DNA from: JAFDZV01 sp964455525
GTDB taxonomy: Bacteria > Bacteroidota > Ignavibacteria > OLB7
Direction of reading: 5' to 3'
NCBI GenBank assembly: GCA_964455525.1
Contig: CAYVWR010000004.1
Location: 301,292 to 365,291, forward strand
Length of the DNA stretch: 64,000 bases
Each line of letters opens with the position of its first letter. Position 1 is the first letter of the stretch. Below are positions 1 through 8,592 of the stretch, piece by piece. The translations under genes and the position numbers were made by a program. The notes beneath the pieces were generated by a model, which was not told where the DNA came from, made no database searches, and saw only the letters and a list, made by a program, of their open reading frames with translations.

Positions 1-908
1 TTCATGCCATAGACCCCTGCAACAAAGGTAAGCGGCAGAAAGAATGTTGAGATGATGGCAAGCACCTTCATCACCTCGTTCAGCCGGTTGGAAGACATCG
101 AGAGGTAGGCATCGAGAAGGCCCGTAAGCACATCGCGATACGATTCGGCCATCTCCGATGCGCGTACCAGATGATCGTAGACATTCCGGTAGTAGGCGAT
201 CTCCTCCTGGGTGATGAGTGGGAATTCCCCGCGAGAGAGCCGGTAGACCAGCTCCCGCTGGTAGGTGGTGATCCGCCGGAGCGAAAATACCTGCCGCTTC
301 ATGTTCAGGATCTTGGCAAGCACGGTGCCGTTGGCCCTGGCCGTGAAGATCTCATCTTCCAACTGGTCGATATGCTCGTCGAAACGGTCGAGGATCGGGT
401 TCAGCTCATCGACGATATCGTCGAGGATCAGGTGATAGATATAGTCGGGGCCACGCTCAAGATAGCGGGGGTTCCTACTACACATCGAGAGCGTTTTGGC
501 GATGGCGACCGATGGTTCGTAATGATGGGTGACGATGAACCGCTCCCCAAGATAGGTGTTGATCTGCGTGGTCCGTATCTCCGTATTCTCCAGATCATCG
601 GAGGCATCGGGGGAGGCAAGCTCGATTGGATTGACGATGGAAAAAAGGTAGCGCCCGTAATCCTCCACCTTCGGCAGATGGTCGCCGCGATCGGGATTAA
701 GGCGTTCCCGGCGACAGTCGAGGATCGTCAGTTGGTGGAACTTGTAGATCTCCGCCAGGATCAACTGCTCCTCTTGCGAGGTTGGGGCTTCAAGATCGGT
801 CCATATGAGCGGGCTGTCGGATTGCTTCGAGGCCATGATCTGTCGCAACGTATCCAGATCGATGATCTTGATGCCTGTCTCAGGATCGGCTGCATAGATG
901 GCGATCAT
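1..908 (-). CDS. corA: CorA-family magnesium/cobalt channel, C-terminus cut by window edge
   Basis: Reading the minus strand from an ATG at 908 gives 302 uninterrupted codons up to the left edge. The last residues are LPLTFVAGVYGM followed by two bases (AA) that fit Asn, so the CorA signature GMN at the end of the first membrane helix lies exactly at the edge. The missing part would be the periplasmic loop and second helix. The preceding region is long, acidic and helical (for example FDEHIDQLEDEIF), as in the CorA cytoplasmic funnel. CorA proteins form pentameric inner-membrane Mg2+/Co2+ channels. The ATG overlaps the recombinase stop codon by four bases (ATGA), so the two genes are probably co-transcribed and translationally coupled. 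A plus-strand reading frame across the same bases is only a shadow. Confidence 0.93.
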   Translation of the reverse strand, partial: MIAIYAADPETGIKIIDLDTLRQIMASKQSDSPLIWTDLEAPTSQEEQLILAEIYKFHQLTILDCRRERLNPDRGDHLPKVEDYGRYLFSIVNPIELASPDASDDLENTEIRTTQINTYLGERFIVTHHYEPSVAIAKTLSMCSRNPRYLERGPDYIYHLILDDIVDELNPILDRFDEHIDQLEDEIFTARANGTVLAKILNMKRQVFSLRRITTYQRELVYRLSRGEFPLITQEEIAYYRNVYDHLVRASEMAESYRDVLTGLLDAYLSMSSNRLNEVMKVLAIISTFFLPLTFVAGVYGM

Positions 909-1870
909 TGGTCAGCCTGATTGTCGTCCGGGAGCGCTTTGGCATTGGCGCCGAGCTTTCCGCGAATCTTGAAATAAAGCTGCGCGGTTGGCTGCCATTC
1001 GATGCGCATACGTTTCATCACCTCCTCGACCGTGGCGCCGCCATCGACCATGAGAAGACCGGCGGTATGGCGAAGCGAGAAGGGGGTGAGCTTGCGGTCG
1101 CGATCGCCCTTGACGCCGCTGGCCTGAAGCCAGCGGTTGACGGCCTCCCGAATGCCTCGCGCTGTCATGCGCTGTCCCTGCGTACGGTTGCTCATGCTTG
1201 CAAATAGCGGGGCGGCCGTGAGGCGCTCCCCGGCACGGAAGCGCCGGTTCAGGTACTCCTCGATCGCCTCGCGGGATTCCGCCGGTACCATCACCGACTC
1301 GTCCTTTGCCGATCGCCCTTTGCCCTGTACGTTCAGCCGCCACTCGCCGGAATCACTGATGTTGATATCGCCTACATCCGCCAGAAGGCACTCCCGTTCG
1401 GAGAGTGCACATCCGAGCATGATCCTGATGATGGCGTAATCGCGGATGCCCTGAAGGTTCGAGCGATCGACCATAGTCAGCAGGGCATTGATCTCCTGGT
1501 AAGTCAGATATGTTCTGGAATGTTTTGCCGGCCGATGCCCTCCCACAACACGCTTTGCCGGGTTTCCTTCCAGCAATTTGATGTCGATCAGATACTGGCA
1601 GAACCTTCTAAGCGCCGTCATATAGGTTGCCACCGAGACATTCTGGAGCTTTTTGCGTTCGATCAGATAGCGTTTGTAGCGTTCCACATCGCGAACACGA
1701 AAGAGGAATCGTTTATCGACGGGGAACCATTTCAGGAAGTCGCGCAGGGCACGCTGATACGTGCCACGGGTCTCGGCACTTTTTCGCTCGCACTCCTGAA
1801 GAAATCCTTCGTAGTGGTCGACCAGTTCCTTCAAGGTCAGTTTGAGCGGTTTAAAGCTGTCTTCGATCAT
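905..1870 (-). CDS. Tyrosine recombinase/integrase-like protein with altered active site
   Basis: This 321-residue protein has the XerC/XerD layout. An N-terminal SAM-like core-binding domain (about residues 12-105) is followed by a catalytic domain (about 120-305). The match is clear around GKGR (beta-hairpin Lys), SLRHTAG (second Arg) and the final TAQLYF (nucleophile Tyr). Aligned by eye to XerD, three of the six catalytic positions look substituted. The first Arg of the TGLRxSE motif falls on Ser in CALSERE, the His of HxxR is Phe (TPFSLRH), and the late His of LGH is Ile (MRIEW). It may therefore be a DNA-binding or weakly active relative rather than the housekeeping Xer protein. It lies directly upstream of corA with a 4-base overlap. 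No att-like repeats were seen beside it. Confidence 0.85.
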   Translation of the reverse strand: MIEDSFKPLKLTLKELVDHYEGFLQECERKSAETRGTYQRALRDFLKWFPVDKRFLFRVRDVERYKRYLIERKKLQNVSVATYMTALRRFCQYLIDIKLLEGNPAKRVVGGHRPAKHSRTYLTYQEINALLTMVDRSNLQGIRDYAIIRIMLGCALSERECLLADVGDINISDSGEWRLNVQGKGRSAKDESVMVPAESREAIEEYLNRRFRAGERLTAAPLFASMSNRTQGQRMTARGIREAVNRWLQASGVKGDRDRKLTPFSLRHTAGLLMVDGGATVEEVMKRMRIEWQPTAQLYFKIRGKLGANAKALPDDNQADQ

Positions 1871-2202
1871 TGTTCAACTGCTGGTTCTAACGGATGCCGA
1901 TGCCCATAAGCGCCGGCACGGGGAGTGGTCGGCACCCTGGGGTAGATACATGGCAAAGATGCAATAAGCAGCCGCTATGGAGCAAGTAACCGTTATTGCA
2001 GAATGTGCTGCCCCATTCTTCGGCGGCAGGAGGATGGTTTGCTCCGGGAGCCGGGCATGTTATCACCGGACCAAGTTCTCCCGGAACCATGAAGGGCCGT
2101 CCGGGATGATTCGGCGGCTGCCTTTCCGGTTATCAGGAAAGCGGATGTGTATAACTGTCTGAACCCCGATCATTATGTGCGCTTTTGCTAAGTTCGTGCC
2201 AA
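1871..2202. other. Intergenic region between divergent genes
   Basis: About 330 bases separate the recombinase start (minus strand) from the membrane hydrolase start (plus strand). The region should hold both promoters. I see no convincing reading frame, RNA gene or strong hairpin in it. Confidence 0.5.
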
Positions 2203-2685
2203 GTGTCTGGTTATCGAGGACATATGGCGACCGCAGTCGTGTTCGGGGTGCTGCTTGTTGGGGGGCTGAGTTTTACCTCGGTCGCCCATGCAATGCCATT
2301 GCCGGAAAAGGTTCTCAAGGGGATCATCATCATCTGGCTTGCGGTCATCTTCGGCCTGTTCCCCGATATCGATATCAAGAGCAAGGGGCAGCTTCTCTTC
2401 TACCGGCTGTTTTTTGTGCTCGATCTGGTGCTGCTTGCTGCCGGACAGTACCGGGAGGCCGCCCTGCTCGGATTCCTGGCGCTGCTGCCGATTCTGAGCC
2501 GCCATCGTGGATGGACCCATACCGTCTGGGCGATGGTGCTTATTCCGCTGCCGATCCTTGCCGGGCCTATGTATTTTGCCAAGGCCCCCACAACCGATGG
2601 ACTTCCGTATTATCTTGGTGCGGTGGCTGGTTATCTCAGCCACCTCGTGGCCGATGGCATGCTTATCCGGCGCCGAAGGCGGTAA
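2203..2685 (+). CDS. YdjM-like membrane-bound metal-dependent hydrolase
   Basis: The protein resembles the YdjM/LexA-regulated inner-membrane hydrolase family (PF04307-like). The family features seen are an N-terminal SGYRGH with its conserved His, FPDID, a central HRGWTH motif and a late GYLSHLVAD motif, interleaved with about four hydrophobic segments. The His and Asp residues are thought to bind metal in this family, but no substrate is established. I chose the GTG at 2203 (MSGYRGH) because it keeps the conserved N-terminal His. A TTG at 2185 is possible, and an ATG at 2224 would remove the motif. The C-terminus ends in a run of Arg residues. It stands alone on the plus strand, with no operon partner. 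Confidence 0.72.
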   Translation: MSGYRGHMATAVVFGVLLVGGLSFTSVAHAMPLPEKVLKGIIIIWLAVIFGLFPDIDIKSKGQLLFYRLFFVLDLVLLAAGQYREAALLGFLALLPILSRHRGWTHTVWAMVLIPLPILAGPMYFAKAPTTDGLPYYLGAVAGYLSHLVADGMLIRRRRR

Positions 2686-3075
2686 ACGCCGCCACGTCCT
2701 CCTGTGTGAGCCATGACCGGCCTGCCAGGATCTGGCTGTCACATCAAGGCCCGCTCGTTGTTCCTTCTCCTACAGGTGTTTGGCAGGAGAGTTGAAGCAG
2801 GAGCCTATATGCCGGGGGAGGATGAAGGGATCGTGTGGTATCGCAAAGAGGGGGGGCTTCTTTCGGCGACGGCGCCTTCCGTCGTCTGGTTCAGGGCCGC
2901 TTCCGAACCTGTCCCGGGGGGCTGATGTTTCAGGTTCGGCGGTAAACTACGGTATCACATGAGCCGTCGTATTACCCGGCGTGCGCAGGCGATGCTGCCG
3001 TATCACTCTCATCCACTGCGATCGCCTTCTGATAGTGTGATACTGGAAATTCGGATAACAAACCTTTGTGATATC
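2686..3075. other. Intergenic region, no convincing gene
   Basis: Frames of 60-70 codons exist here, but their translations are low-complexity and show no domain, signal or good start. I see no RNA gene. The last part probably holds the promoter for the small membrane gene and recO. Confidence 0.45.
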
Positions 3076-3210
3076 ATGACTGACATCGTTCTGTTCATCG
3101 CAGGCATCACGGCTATCATAGCGGCTGTGATGTTCACTTCCCGCAAGGAATCCAATCTCCGTCCGGTGCCGGTACGGAGCAGACGCACCGGTACTCGCCG
3201 GAGCCGATAA
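3076..3210 (+). CDS. Small single-pass membrane protein (44 residues)
   Basis: A short frame beginning MTDIVLFIAGITAI encodes one hydrophobic helix (about residues 4-19) followed by a tail rich in Arg and Ser. It ends three bases before the GTG start of recO, which suggests a shared transcript. The composition (one helix, then a positively charged tail) follows the positive-inside rule and makes a real small membrane protein plausible. No family is recognised. An in-frame longer start at 2959 would add 39 residues without visible character. Existence is not certain. Confidence 0.42.
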   Translation: MTDIVLFIAGITAIIAAVMFTSRKESNLRPVPVRSRRTGTRRSR

Positions 3211-3213
3211 TCC

Positions 3214-3996
3214 GTGATTGTTAAAACCGAAGCTGTTGTACTTCATGCGTTCCGTTTTCGTGAGTCGAGCAAGATCGTGACGCTCTATACGCGAGAGTTC
3301 GGAAAGATGAGCGTGATCGCCCGTGGCGTCTCCCAGCCGAAGAGCAAATATGGTTCGGTGCTCCAGCCGATGAGCTGTATCTCCGTGGTCGTCTATCGGA
3401 AAGAGGGAAAAGACCTGCATAATATGTCCGCTGCGGAACCAATCGGGCGGTTCAACGTCCTCATGGAGAGTCTGGAACGGATGAGTGCGGGGATGGCGAT
3501 CGTGGAGATCGTCAATGCGGCGATGCATGATGAGGACCGCAATGCACAGCTCTTCGAGGCGCTGGTGGCCGCCCTTGAAGCTCTGAACCGCACCGATGCC
3601 GATGAATCATCGGTGCATCTGTGGTTCCTTGTCCGCCTTGCCACCCTGCTCGGGTATGCCGTCAATACCGATCGGTGCGGGATTTGTGATGAGGTTGTGG
3701 AACCTCGCGGCGAAACGGTACCCTATAGTCTTTCGGTGGGTGCTCCGCTCTGTGCCGAGCACCAGGAGTCGATAGCATATCGAGCGTTGTCGCCAGGGGC
3801 ATTCGATATGCTGCGGCTTCTCTGCGGTTCCGAGGCGGCACAGATCCGCTGGGGGCCATCCGAGCCTCGCGCGATAGCGGAACTGGTAGATATGATGACT
3901 GCCTTTATGCGGTTCCATGTCGAGGGCTTGCGGCGCCTGAAGGTGCGGAATGTCTCCGCCAAAGTGCTTGATGATAGTGTCCCGTCCCACCAGTAG
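3214..3996 (+). CDS. recO: DNA repair protein RecO
   Basis: This is a 260-residue protein of usual RecO length. It starts with the typical N-terminal OB-fold (MIVKTEAVVL, then FRESSKIVTLYT and GKMSVIARGV). A helical C-terminal half carries a zinc-finger-like Cys set, CGIC near residues 157-160 and a later Cys-x-x-His (CAEH). RecO anneals SSB-coated single strands and works with RecF and RecR to load RecA during gap repair. The start is GTG, three bases after the small membrane gene. A short hairpin follows the stop. Confidence 0.93.
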   Translation: MIVKTEAVVLHAFRFRESSKIVTLYTREFGKMSVIARGVSQPKSKYGSVLQPMSCISVVVYRKEGKDLHNMSAAEPIGRFNVLMESLERMSAGMAIVEIVNAAMHDEDRNAQLFEALVAALEALNRTDADESSVHLWFLVRLATLLGYAVNTDRCGICDEVVEPRGETVPYSLSVGAPLCAEHQESIAYRALSPGAFDMLRLLCGSEAAQIRWGPSEPRAIAELVDMMTAFMRFHVEGLRRLKVRNVSAKVLDDSVPSHQ

Positions 3997-4004
3997 AACC
4001 CAAG

Positions 4005-4040
4005 GATGGCTTTATCATCGGATCGTCATCATAAGCCATC
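4005..4040 (+). terminator. Possible terminator after recO
   Basis: An inverted repeat begins with GATGGCTT and closes with AAGCCATC about 9 bases after the recO stop, with an imperfect inner stem. No clear T run follows. Confidence 0.4.
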
Positions 4041-4205
4041 TAAATTCCATGAACCCCCTCTATGAACCTGTAACTCGGAGGGCTTTCAACACGTAGCTTG
4101 GATCATTCATGCTCAACTTCTCATAGTTACTCTGTACAAAGCCATATGGCTTCCCTATGTAAATGCAACGATCAAACTTAGCCCTTTCAGTGAGGAGAAT
4201 AGAGA

Positions 4206-5726
4206 ATGTCGAGAAAGCAGCTTTTTATTGTTGGCGCTCTGATGGCACTCTGTGTGGCGATCGGCGTGCTCTTGGCTACGGATTGGAATAAAACGCCCTC
4301 CGGCCTTGCCGGGCCGAATGATGTCAAGCTGGGGGCCGAGGCACCGCCGGTAAGCCCATCGAACGAGGTCAAGACCCTGAACGATGCGTTCGTAGCAGTA
4401 AGCAAGGCTGTTACTCCGCAGGTGGTGAGCATTGATGTGACCTCGAAAGTATCCTCCAGCAGCCGGATGGAAGAAGATGAATTCAGCGATCCGTTTGAGA
4501 TGTTCCGTCAGTTCCGTACTCCTACGCCACAGCGTGGCTCCGGTTCGGGGGTCATCATAAGCTCGGATGGTTATATCCTTACCAATAATCATGTTGTCGA
4601 GGCCGGCACCGGCAGCATTGGCGTGGAGCTTTCCGATGGACGCCGTTTTGATGCAAAGCTGGTGGGGCGGGATTCGCTGACCGATCTGGCAGTGATCCGG
4701 ATCGATGCGGTCGATCTTCCCACGGCTGCCTTTGCCAATAGCGATGATATCCAGGTTGGCCAGATGGTGATCGCCGTCGGCAACCCGTTGGGGCTTAACT
4801 CCACGGTTACCCAGGGCATTATCTCGGCGCTCGGCCGCGGACAGCTTAATCTGAACAAGGATCGGTATGGTGTGGAGGACTTCATCCAGACCGATGCGGC
4901 CATCAATCCGGGCAACTCCGGCGGTGGTTTGTTCGACCTCAGGGGCGCTCTGATCGGCATCAACAGCGCCATTGCAACCCGTACCGGGTACTATCAGGGC
5001 TATGGGTTCGCCATCCCGATCAACCTGGCACGCTCGGTTGCCGAGGATCTGATCGACGACGGCCGCATCAATCGCGGCTATATCGGCGTGACGATCAATT
5101 CGGTGAACTCGACCCTCTCCAGGGCGCTCGGTCTGGAGCGTCCCGAAGGTGTGCTCATCGGCGATGTGCTCCAGAGCGGTGCCGGCGAACGTGCCGGGCT
5201 GAAGTCTGGAGATGTGATCCTTGAGATCGACGGCGTCAAGGTCAATACGCCGAACCATCTTCAGAGCCTTATCGCCCAGAAGCGTGCCGGACAGGATGTG
5301 GTGCTGAAGGTCTACCGCGATGGCAAGACCTTTGACAAGTCGGTGAAGTTGAAGGCCCGCGAAGAGGTTGAAACGGTTGCCGCGAAGGCGACCGATCGGG
5401 ACGATCGCCAGCTTGATCGTGATGCCGAGCGGAGCATGAGACTCTCCAACCTTGGGCTGGAATTGCGTCCGGTTGATGCGCAGAGCCGCCGCCGTCTTGC
5501 GATTGATGGCGGTGTGATGGTCAGTAAGGTCGATCTCTATGGCGTGGCGATGAACGAGGGGCTGCGCCAGGGTGATGTGATCGTCAGCGTCAACCGTAAG
5601 GCCGTGAAGTCGCCAGCGGAGTTCCAGAAGATCGTTGAAAACGCCTCGCCGGGCGATGTGCTTCTGTTGCAGGTGAAGAGTGCCGCCGGTTCGACCAGCC
5701 TTATCGGGCTTGAAGTGAAGAAGTAG
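4206..5726 (+). CDS. degP: HtrA/DegP-family periplasmic serine protease
   Basis: This 506-residue protein has an N-terminal signal or anchor helix (about residues 6-24), a trypsin-like protease domain and two PDZ domains. The triad reads directly: His129 in NNHVVE, Asp160 in LTDLAVI and Ser238 in NPGNSGGG. The first PDZ domain covers about residues 290-390 (RGYIGV, GERAGLKSGDVI). The second, near 415-505, is shorter (NEGLRQGDVI). DegP-type proteases degrade or refold damaged envelope proteins. The start lies after GAGGAGAATAGAG, a weak ribosome site. A perfect hairpin follows the stop. Confidence 0.94.
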   Translation: MSRKQLFIVGALMALCVAIGVLLATDWNKTPSGLAGPNDVKLGAEAPPVSPSNEVKTLNDAFVAVSKAVTPQVVSIDVTSKVSSSSRMEEDEFSDPFEMFRQFRTPTPQRGSGSGVIISSDGYILTNNHVVEAGTGSIGVELSDGRRFDAKLVGRDSLTDLAVIRIDAVDLPTAAFANSDDIQVGQMVIAVGNPLGLNSTVTQGIISALGRGQLNLNKDRYGVEDFIQTDAAINPGNSGGGLFDLRGALIGINSAIATRTGYYQGYGFAIPINLARSVAEDLIDDGRINRGYIGVTINSVNSTLSRALGLERPEGVLIGDVLQSGAGERAGLKSGDVILEIDGVKVNTPNHLQSLIAQKRAGQDVVLKVYRDGKTFDKSVKLKAREEVETVAAKATDRDDRQLDRDAERSMRLSNLGLELRPVDAQSRRRLAIDGGVMVSKVDLYGVAMNEGLRQGDVIVSVNRKAVKSPAEFQKIVENASPGDVLLLQVKSAAGSTSLIGLEVKK

Positions 5727-5767
5727 GCACGGGCTTGTCGGTGATATGGATCGGTTACGTAGAATTG

Positions 5768-5800
5768 TCGCCCTCCGGGACCATTGGTCCCGGAGGGCGA
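5768..5800. terminator. Bidirectional terminator hairpin
   Basis: A perfect 15-base stem (TCGCCCTCCGGGACC and its complement) encloses a 3-base loop between the convergent degP and DUF1015 genes. There is no strong T run, but the position and stem strength support a shared terminator. Confidence 0.75.
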
Positions 5801-5863
5801 TGTCGTTTCTGGCAGGATCGTGCCACAGGAATCGTTCCTATGTGCTGGCGCGATCCCCTTTAC

Positions 5864-7156
5864 CTATGTCAGTGGATTGAACAGGAGGCCGCTTGCAAGT
5901 TTCGGGTAGAAGTAGGTGCTCTTCTGTGGCATCACCGAACCGGATTCGGCGACATGCTCCACCTGTTCCAGCCGTGTGGCGTTCATAAGCACCACAAGCT
6001 GTGTCTCCGGACGGCTGGCAGCCTCCAGCGCCTCCTGGGTGCTTTTGATATACTGGATATTCCGTTGCTCGACCTGCGCCTCTGCTGTCACCCCGAGCAG
6101 GCGTTGCAGGATGAAGTCGTGGAGCAGGGTTACGTCGAGCCTCTTGAGCGCATCCGGCATATCGACCGGCAGAAGCTGATCGAGATCGGTATCGTCGCGC
6201 AACATTGCAAGCACCGTCCGTTCACCGCTCAGCAGAAGAAATGCCGGACGTCCCGCCTGCAACTCCAGCTCCTCAAGGCCGATCTCACGCGATGGCGGCA
6301 CGCTGATCGAGAAATTCGGCTGGAGCTTTTCCACCAGCGTATCGCTATCGAACTCCGGAAGGGAGTGGATGACGCGATGCGTGGGAAGGATGACAAGGCC
6401 GGGATCGCTGGTTGGGGCCACAAACATCATGATATAGTCGAATGCGGCGCCATACGGCGTCTCGGGATTCTGCTCCCGCCGTATGCGCTGGTAGTTTATC
6501 GCGGTTTCATAGCGATGATGCCCATCGACGATGAAAACCGTATTCTTGGCCAGATCGCTTGCAAATCCATTAAGTGCATCCTCATCGCTCAAGCGCCAGA
6601 GCCGGTGCTCGACGCCATCGCTATCGGTTGCGGTGATGATAGGGTCGTTGCTGGAGATGGCCTTCTGAAGCCGCTGGCTTGATGTTCCATAGGGGTCGCG
6701 ATAGACGCCGAAGATCGGCTCCAGATTGGCACCGGTGGCCTGCATAAGCTGCAAGCGGTCGGCCTTGGGGCCGCTAAGGGTGCGCTCGTGGGGAAGTATC
6801 TTCCCGTCGGAGAAGGGGGAAAGCTCGATTGTGGCTATAAAACCGCGCCGTTCGATACGGTCGCCGGTGATCGGGCGGGTAAATGTCTGTGCGTATGGAT
6901 AGATGGCTGGCTCATCCTCGCGAACCAGAACCCCTTCGGTGATCCATTGTTGCAGCAGCTCCGCTGCATGTGTATACCGGGTGCTTTCATCGCCCTCCGG
7001 AAGGATGAGCTGGATGACGTTATGAGGATCTCCTGCAAGGAGGGCCTGCCGTCTCTCCGGCGAGATAACGTCGTACGGGGGGGCGATCACCGCGCCGGGG
7101 TCGGAAATGCCCTGGGTTGTATAGCGGTACGGACGGAACGGCATAAGCGCGGGCAT
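5864..7156 (-). CDS. DUF1015 family protein
   Basis: A 430-residue soluble protein matching DUF1015 (PF06245-like). It shows the early motif IAPPYDVISPE, PHNVIQLILP, the central FIVDGHHRYETA and a C-terminal segment rich in Leu, Glu and Tyr. The family is widespread in bacteria, has no proven function and is often annotated as a putative HPr-like Ser kinase. The GHHRYE motif is its best-conserved part and probably catalytic or metal-binding. The gene stands alone, convergent with degP. The ATG at 7156 gives MPALMPFRPYR; a start four codons later is also possible. Confidence 0.88.
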   Translation of the reverse strand: MPALMPFRPYRYTTQGISDPGAVIAPPYDVISPERRQALLAGDPHNVIQLILPEGDESTRYTHAAELLQQWITEGVLVREDEPAIYPYAQTFTRPITGDRIERRGFIATIELSPFSDGKILPHERTLSGPKADRLQLMQATGANLEPIFGVYRDPYGTSSQRLQKAISSNDPIITATDSDGVEHRLWRLSDEDALNGFASDLAKNTVFIVDGHHRYETAINYQRIRREQNPETPYGAAFDYIMMFVAPTSDPGLVILPTHRVIHSLPEFDSDTLVEKLQPNFSISVPPSREIGLEELELQAGRPAFLLLSGERTVLAMLRDDTDLDQLLPVDMPDALKRLDVTLLHDFILQRLLGVTAEAQVEQRNIQYIKSTQEALEAASRPETQLVVLMNATRLEQVEHVAESGSVMPQKSTYFYPKLASGLLFNPLT

Positions 7157-7239
7157 GAATCACTCTCTTTATTTTTTTACAATTGTGGATTATGGTATCC
7201 ACTCAAAACTACCGTACTAGCACATAATCGGAAAAATCT

Positions 7240-7449
7240 ATGTCCTACTCGACATATACCAAACGTGCACAGCGTTATTTGGGCGACGACAACAACCGGA
7301 TCGTGCACGATCTGGAACGCTCCAAGAGTGCATGCGAGATCGACGACATCCTTGATGAGAGTCGGGGAGTGCGATTCGAGCCGGATAGCCTTGAACAGGC
7401 GCAGCAGGAACGCTACCGTCCCTGCCACCGATGCATCGAGGTCGGTTGA
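7240..7449 (+). CDS. Small hypothetical protein (69 residues)
   Basis: A soluble charged frame starts MSYSTYTKRAQRYLGDD and ends with a Cys-x-x-Cys pair (PCHRC). Its codons resemble the neighbouring genes and its acidic and basic residues are mixed as in real proteins, unlike most short frames here. It lies between the DUF1015 promoter and the outer-membrane barrel gene. No family is recognised, and the ribosome site is weak. The 250 bases after it show nothing clear. Confidence 0.48.
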   Translation: MSYSTYTKRAQRYLGDDNNRIVHDLERSKSACEIDDILDESRGVRFEPDSLEQAQQERYRPCHRCIEVG

Positions 7450-7707
7450 TCTGTCCGTGACTGCTCTGCGGTGCCGGAATGGGCTGTGGATGTCGCGGGA
7501 GGGCCGATGCTGCATGGATGAACAGCGGCGTGATACGCCTTGATATCTAACCAGAGCCTTGGCGTGTGCGTTACTACGGCGTAGGCTAGCGTGCCGAATC
7601 GCCCGCAAAGTCTCGCATCCGCCATCGCACGGTTCACCGAACTATCTTTTTTGGCAAAGCGATTGCTTCGGCATCGTTGGTAATCCTGAATAGCAACTGA
7701 ATATTTC

Positions 7708-8571
7708 ATGAGACGAACCTTGTTTGCCCTGCTGTTGATGATGGTGGCATCTTCATCCGCGTTTGCCGATCCCCCTCCCGATGAGGATGTGCTGCGTCCG
7801 AGAATCGAGGGAAGCCTTGGTCTGTTCATCGAGCTTGATCCGGGCCTTAACCTGACCCTGCTCGATGGCAATCCCTATGTACGCCCTCTTATCACCAGCT
7901 ATGAACAGGAGACCTCGATCTATCGTTCCGGGCTTGGACTGGCTCCCTATATGGGGTTGAGCGTGGGGTATGAGTTCTCCTCGCATATCGGGATCGCATT
8001 GCATGCCGGCTATGATGCACGGCATACGTCGAACTCCGGGTCGATGATCGATACCTGTGTTCTGATGGACCCGGTCGGAGGAGGGGAGCTGCGTAATCCC
8101 ATGCAGGTAGAGAAGAGCTACAAGGTGAATGTGGACTATCTCTCGATAGCGCTGCTGCCGAACTATCGTTTCGATCGGCTTTTCTTCTTCCTCGGCCCGG
8201 CGGTCTCCATTCCCTTGAGCAAAAGCATCGAGGAGACCAATACGATCATTGATGATTCCCCCTGCTACTACCTCTCGCCGAGCGCTGATACAGCCAAGTC
8301 CATTACAGGCTCGCTGGCAGGATCGGCGAATCTGAACACCCGTTTCTCGCTGAAGATGGGGCTTGGTTATATCTTCAATGTGACGCCATCGATCGATATC
8401 GTGCCGCAGCTTGCGCTTGACCTGGGGTTGAACGATGTCCTGCAAAGCGATGAGCTTCTTCGGCTGAGGAAGCCTGGCAGTCCGCAGGGAGCCAGTCTCG
8501 ATATCCCTGTCAATCGCCATATGCGGATGAACACGCTTCAGGCGCTCATCGGCATTCGCTTCCATCTGTAG
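7708..8571 (+). CDS. Outer-membrane beta-barrel protein
   Basis: A 287-residue protein with a clear Sec signal peptide (MRRTLFALLLMMVASSSAFA, cleavage near residue 20). The body is rich in alternating aromatic/hydrophobic and polar residues, as in outer-membrane barrels: GYEFSSHIGIALHAGY, LLPNYRFDRLFFFLGP and a C-terminal ALIGIRFHL ending in an aromatic-x-Leu strand. It resembles the PorT/OmpA-like barrel group of Bacteroidota. The next gene begins 21 bases later, so the two form an operon with a PD40-OmpA protein. Confidence 0.78.
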   Translation: MRRTLFALLLMMVASSSAFADPPPDEDVLRPRIEGSLGLFIELDPGLNLTLLDGNPYVRPLITSYEQETSIYRSGLGLAPYMGLSVGYEFSSHIGIALHAGYDARHTSNSGSMIDTCVLMDPVGGGELRNPMQVEKSYKVNVDYLSIALLPNYRFDRLFFFLGPAVSIPLSKSIEETNTIIDDSPCYYLSPSADTAKSITGSLAGSANLNTRFSLKMGLGYIFNVTPSIDIVPQLALDLGLNDVLQSDELLRLRKPGSPQGASLDIPVNRHMRMNTLQALIGIRFHL

Positions 8572-8592
8572 CCGCAAAGGAGCCATAACACT

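Noticed and set aside
171..920. Open plus-strand frame of 249 codons
   Set aside because: It is antisense to corA, whose minus-strand translation has clear family motifs.
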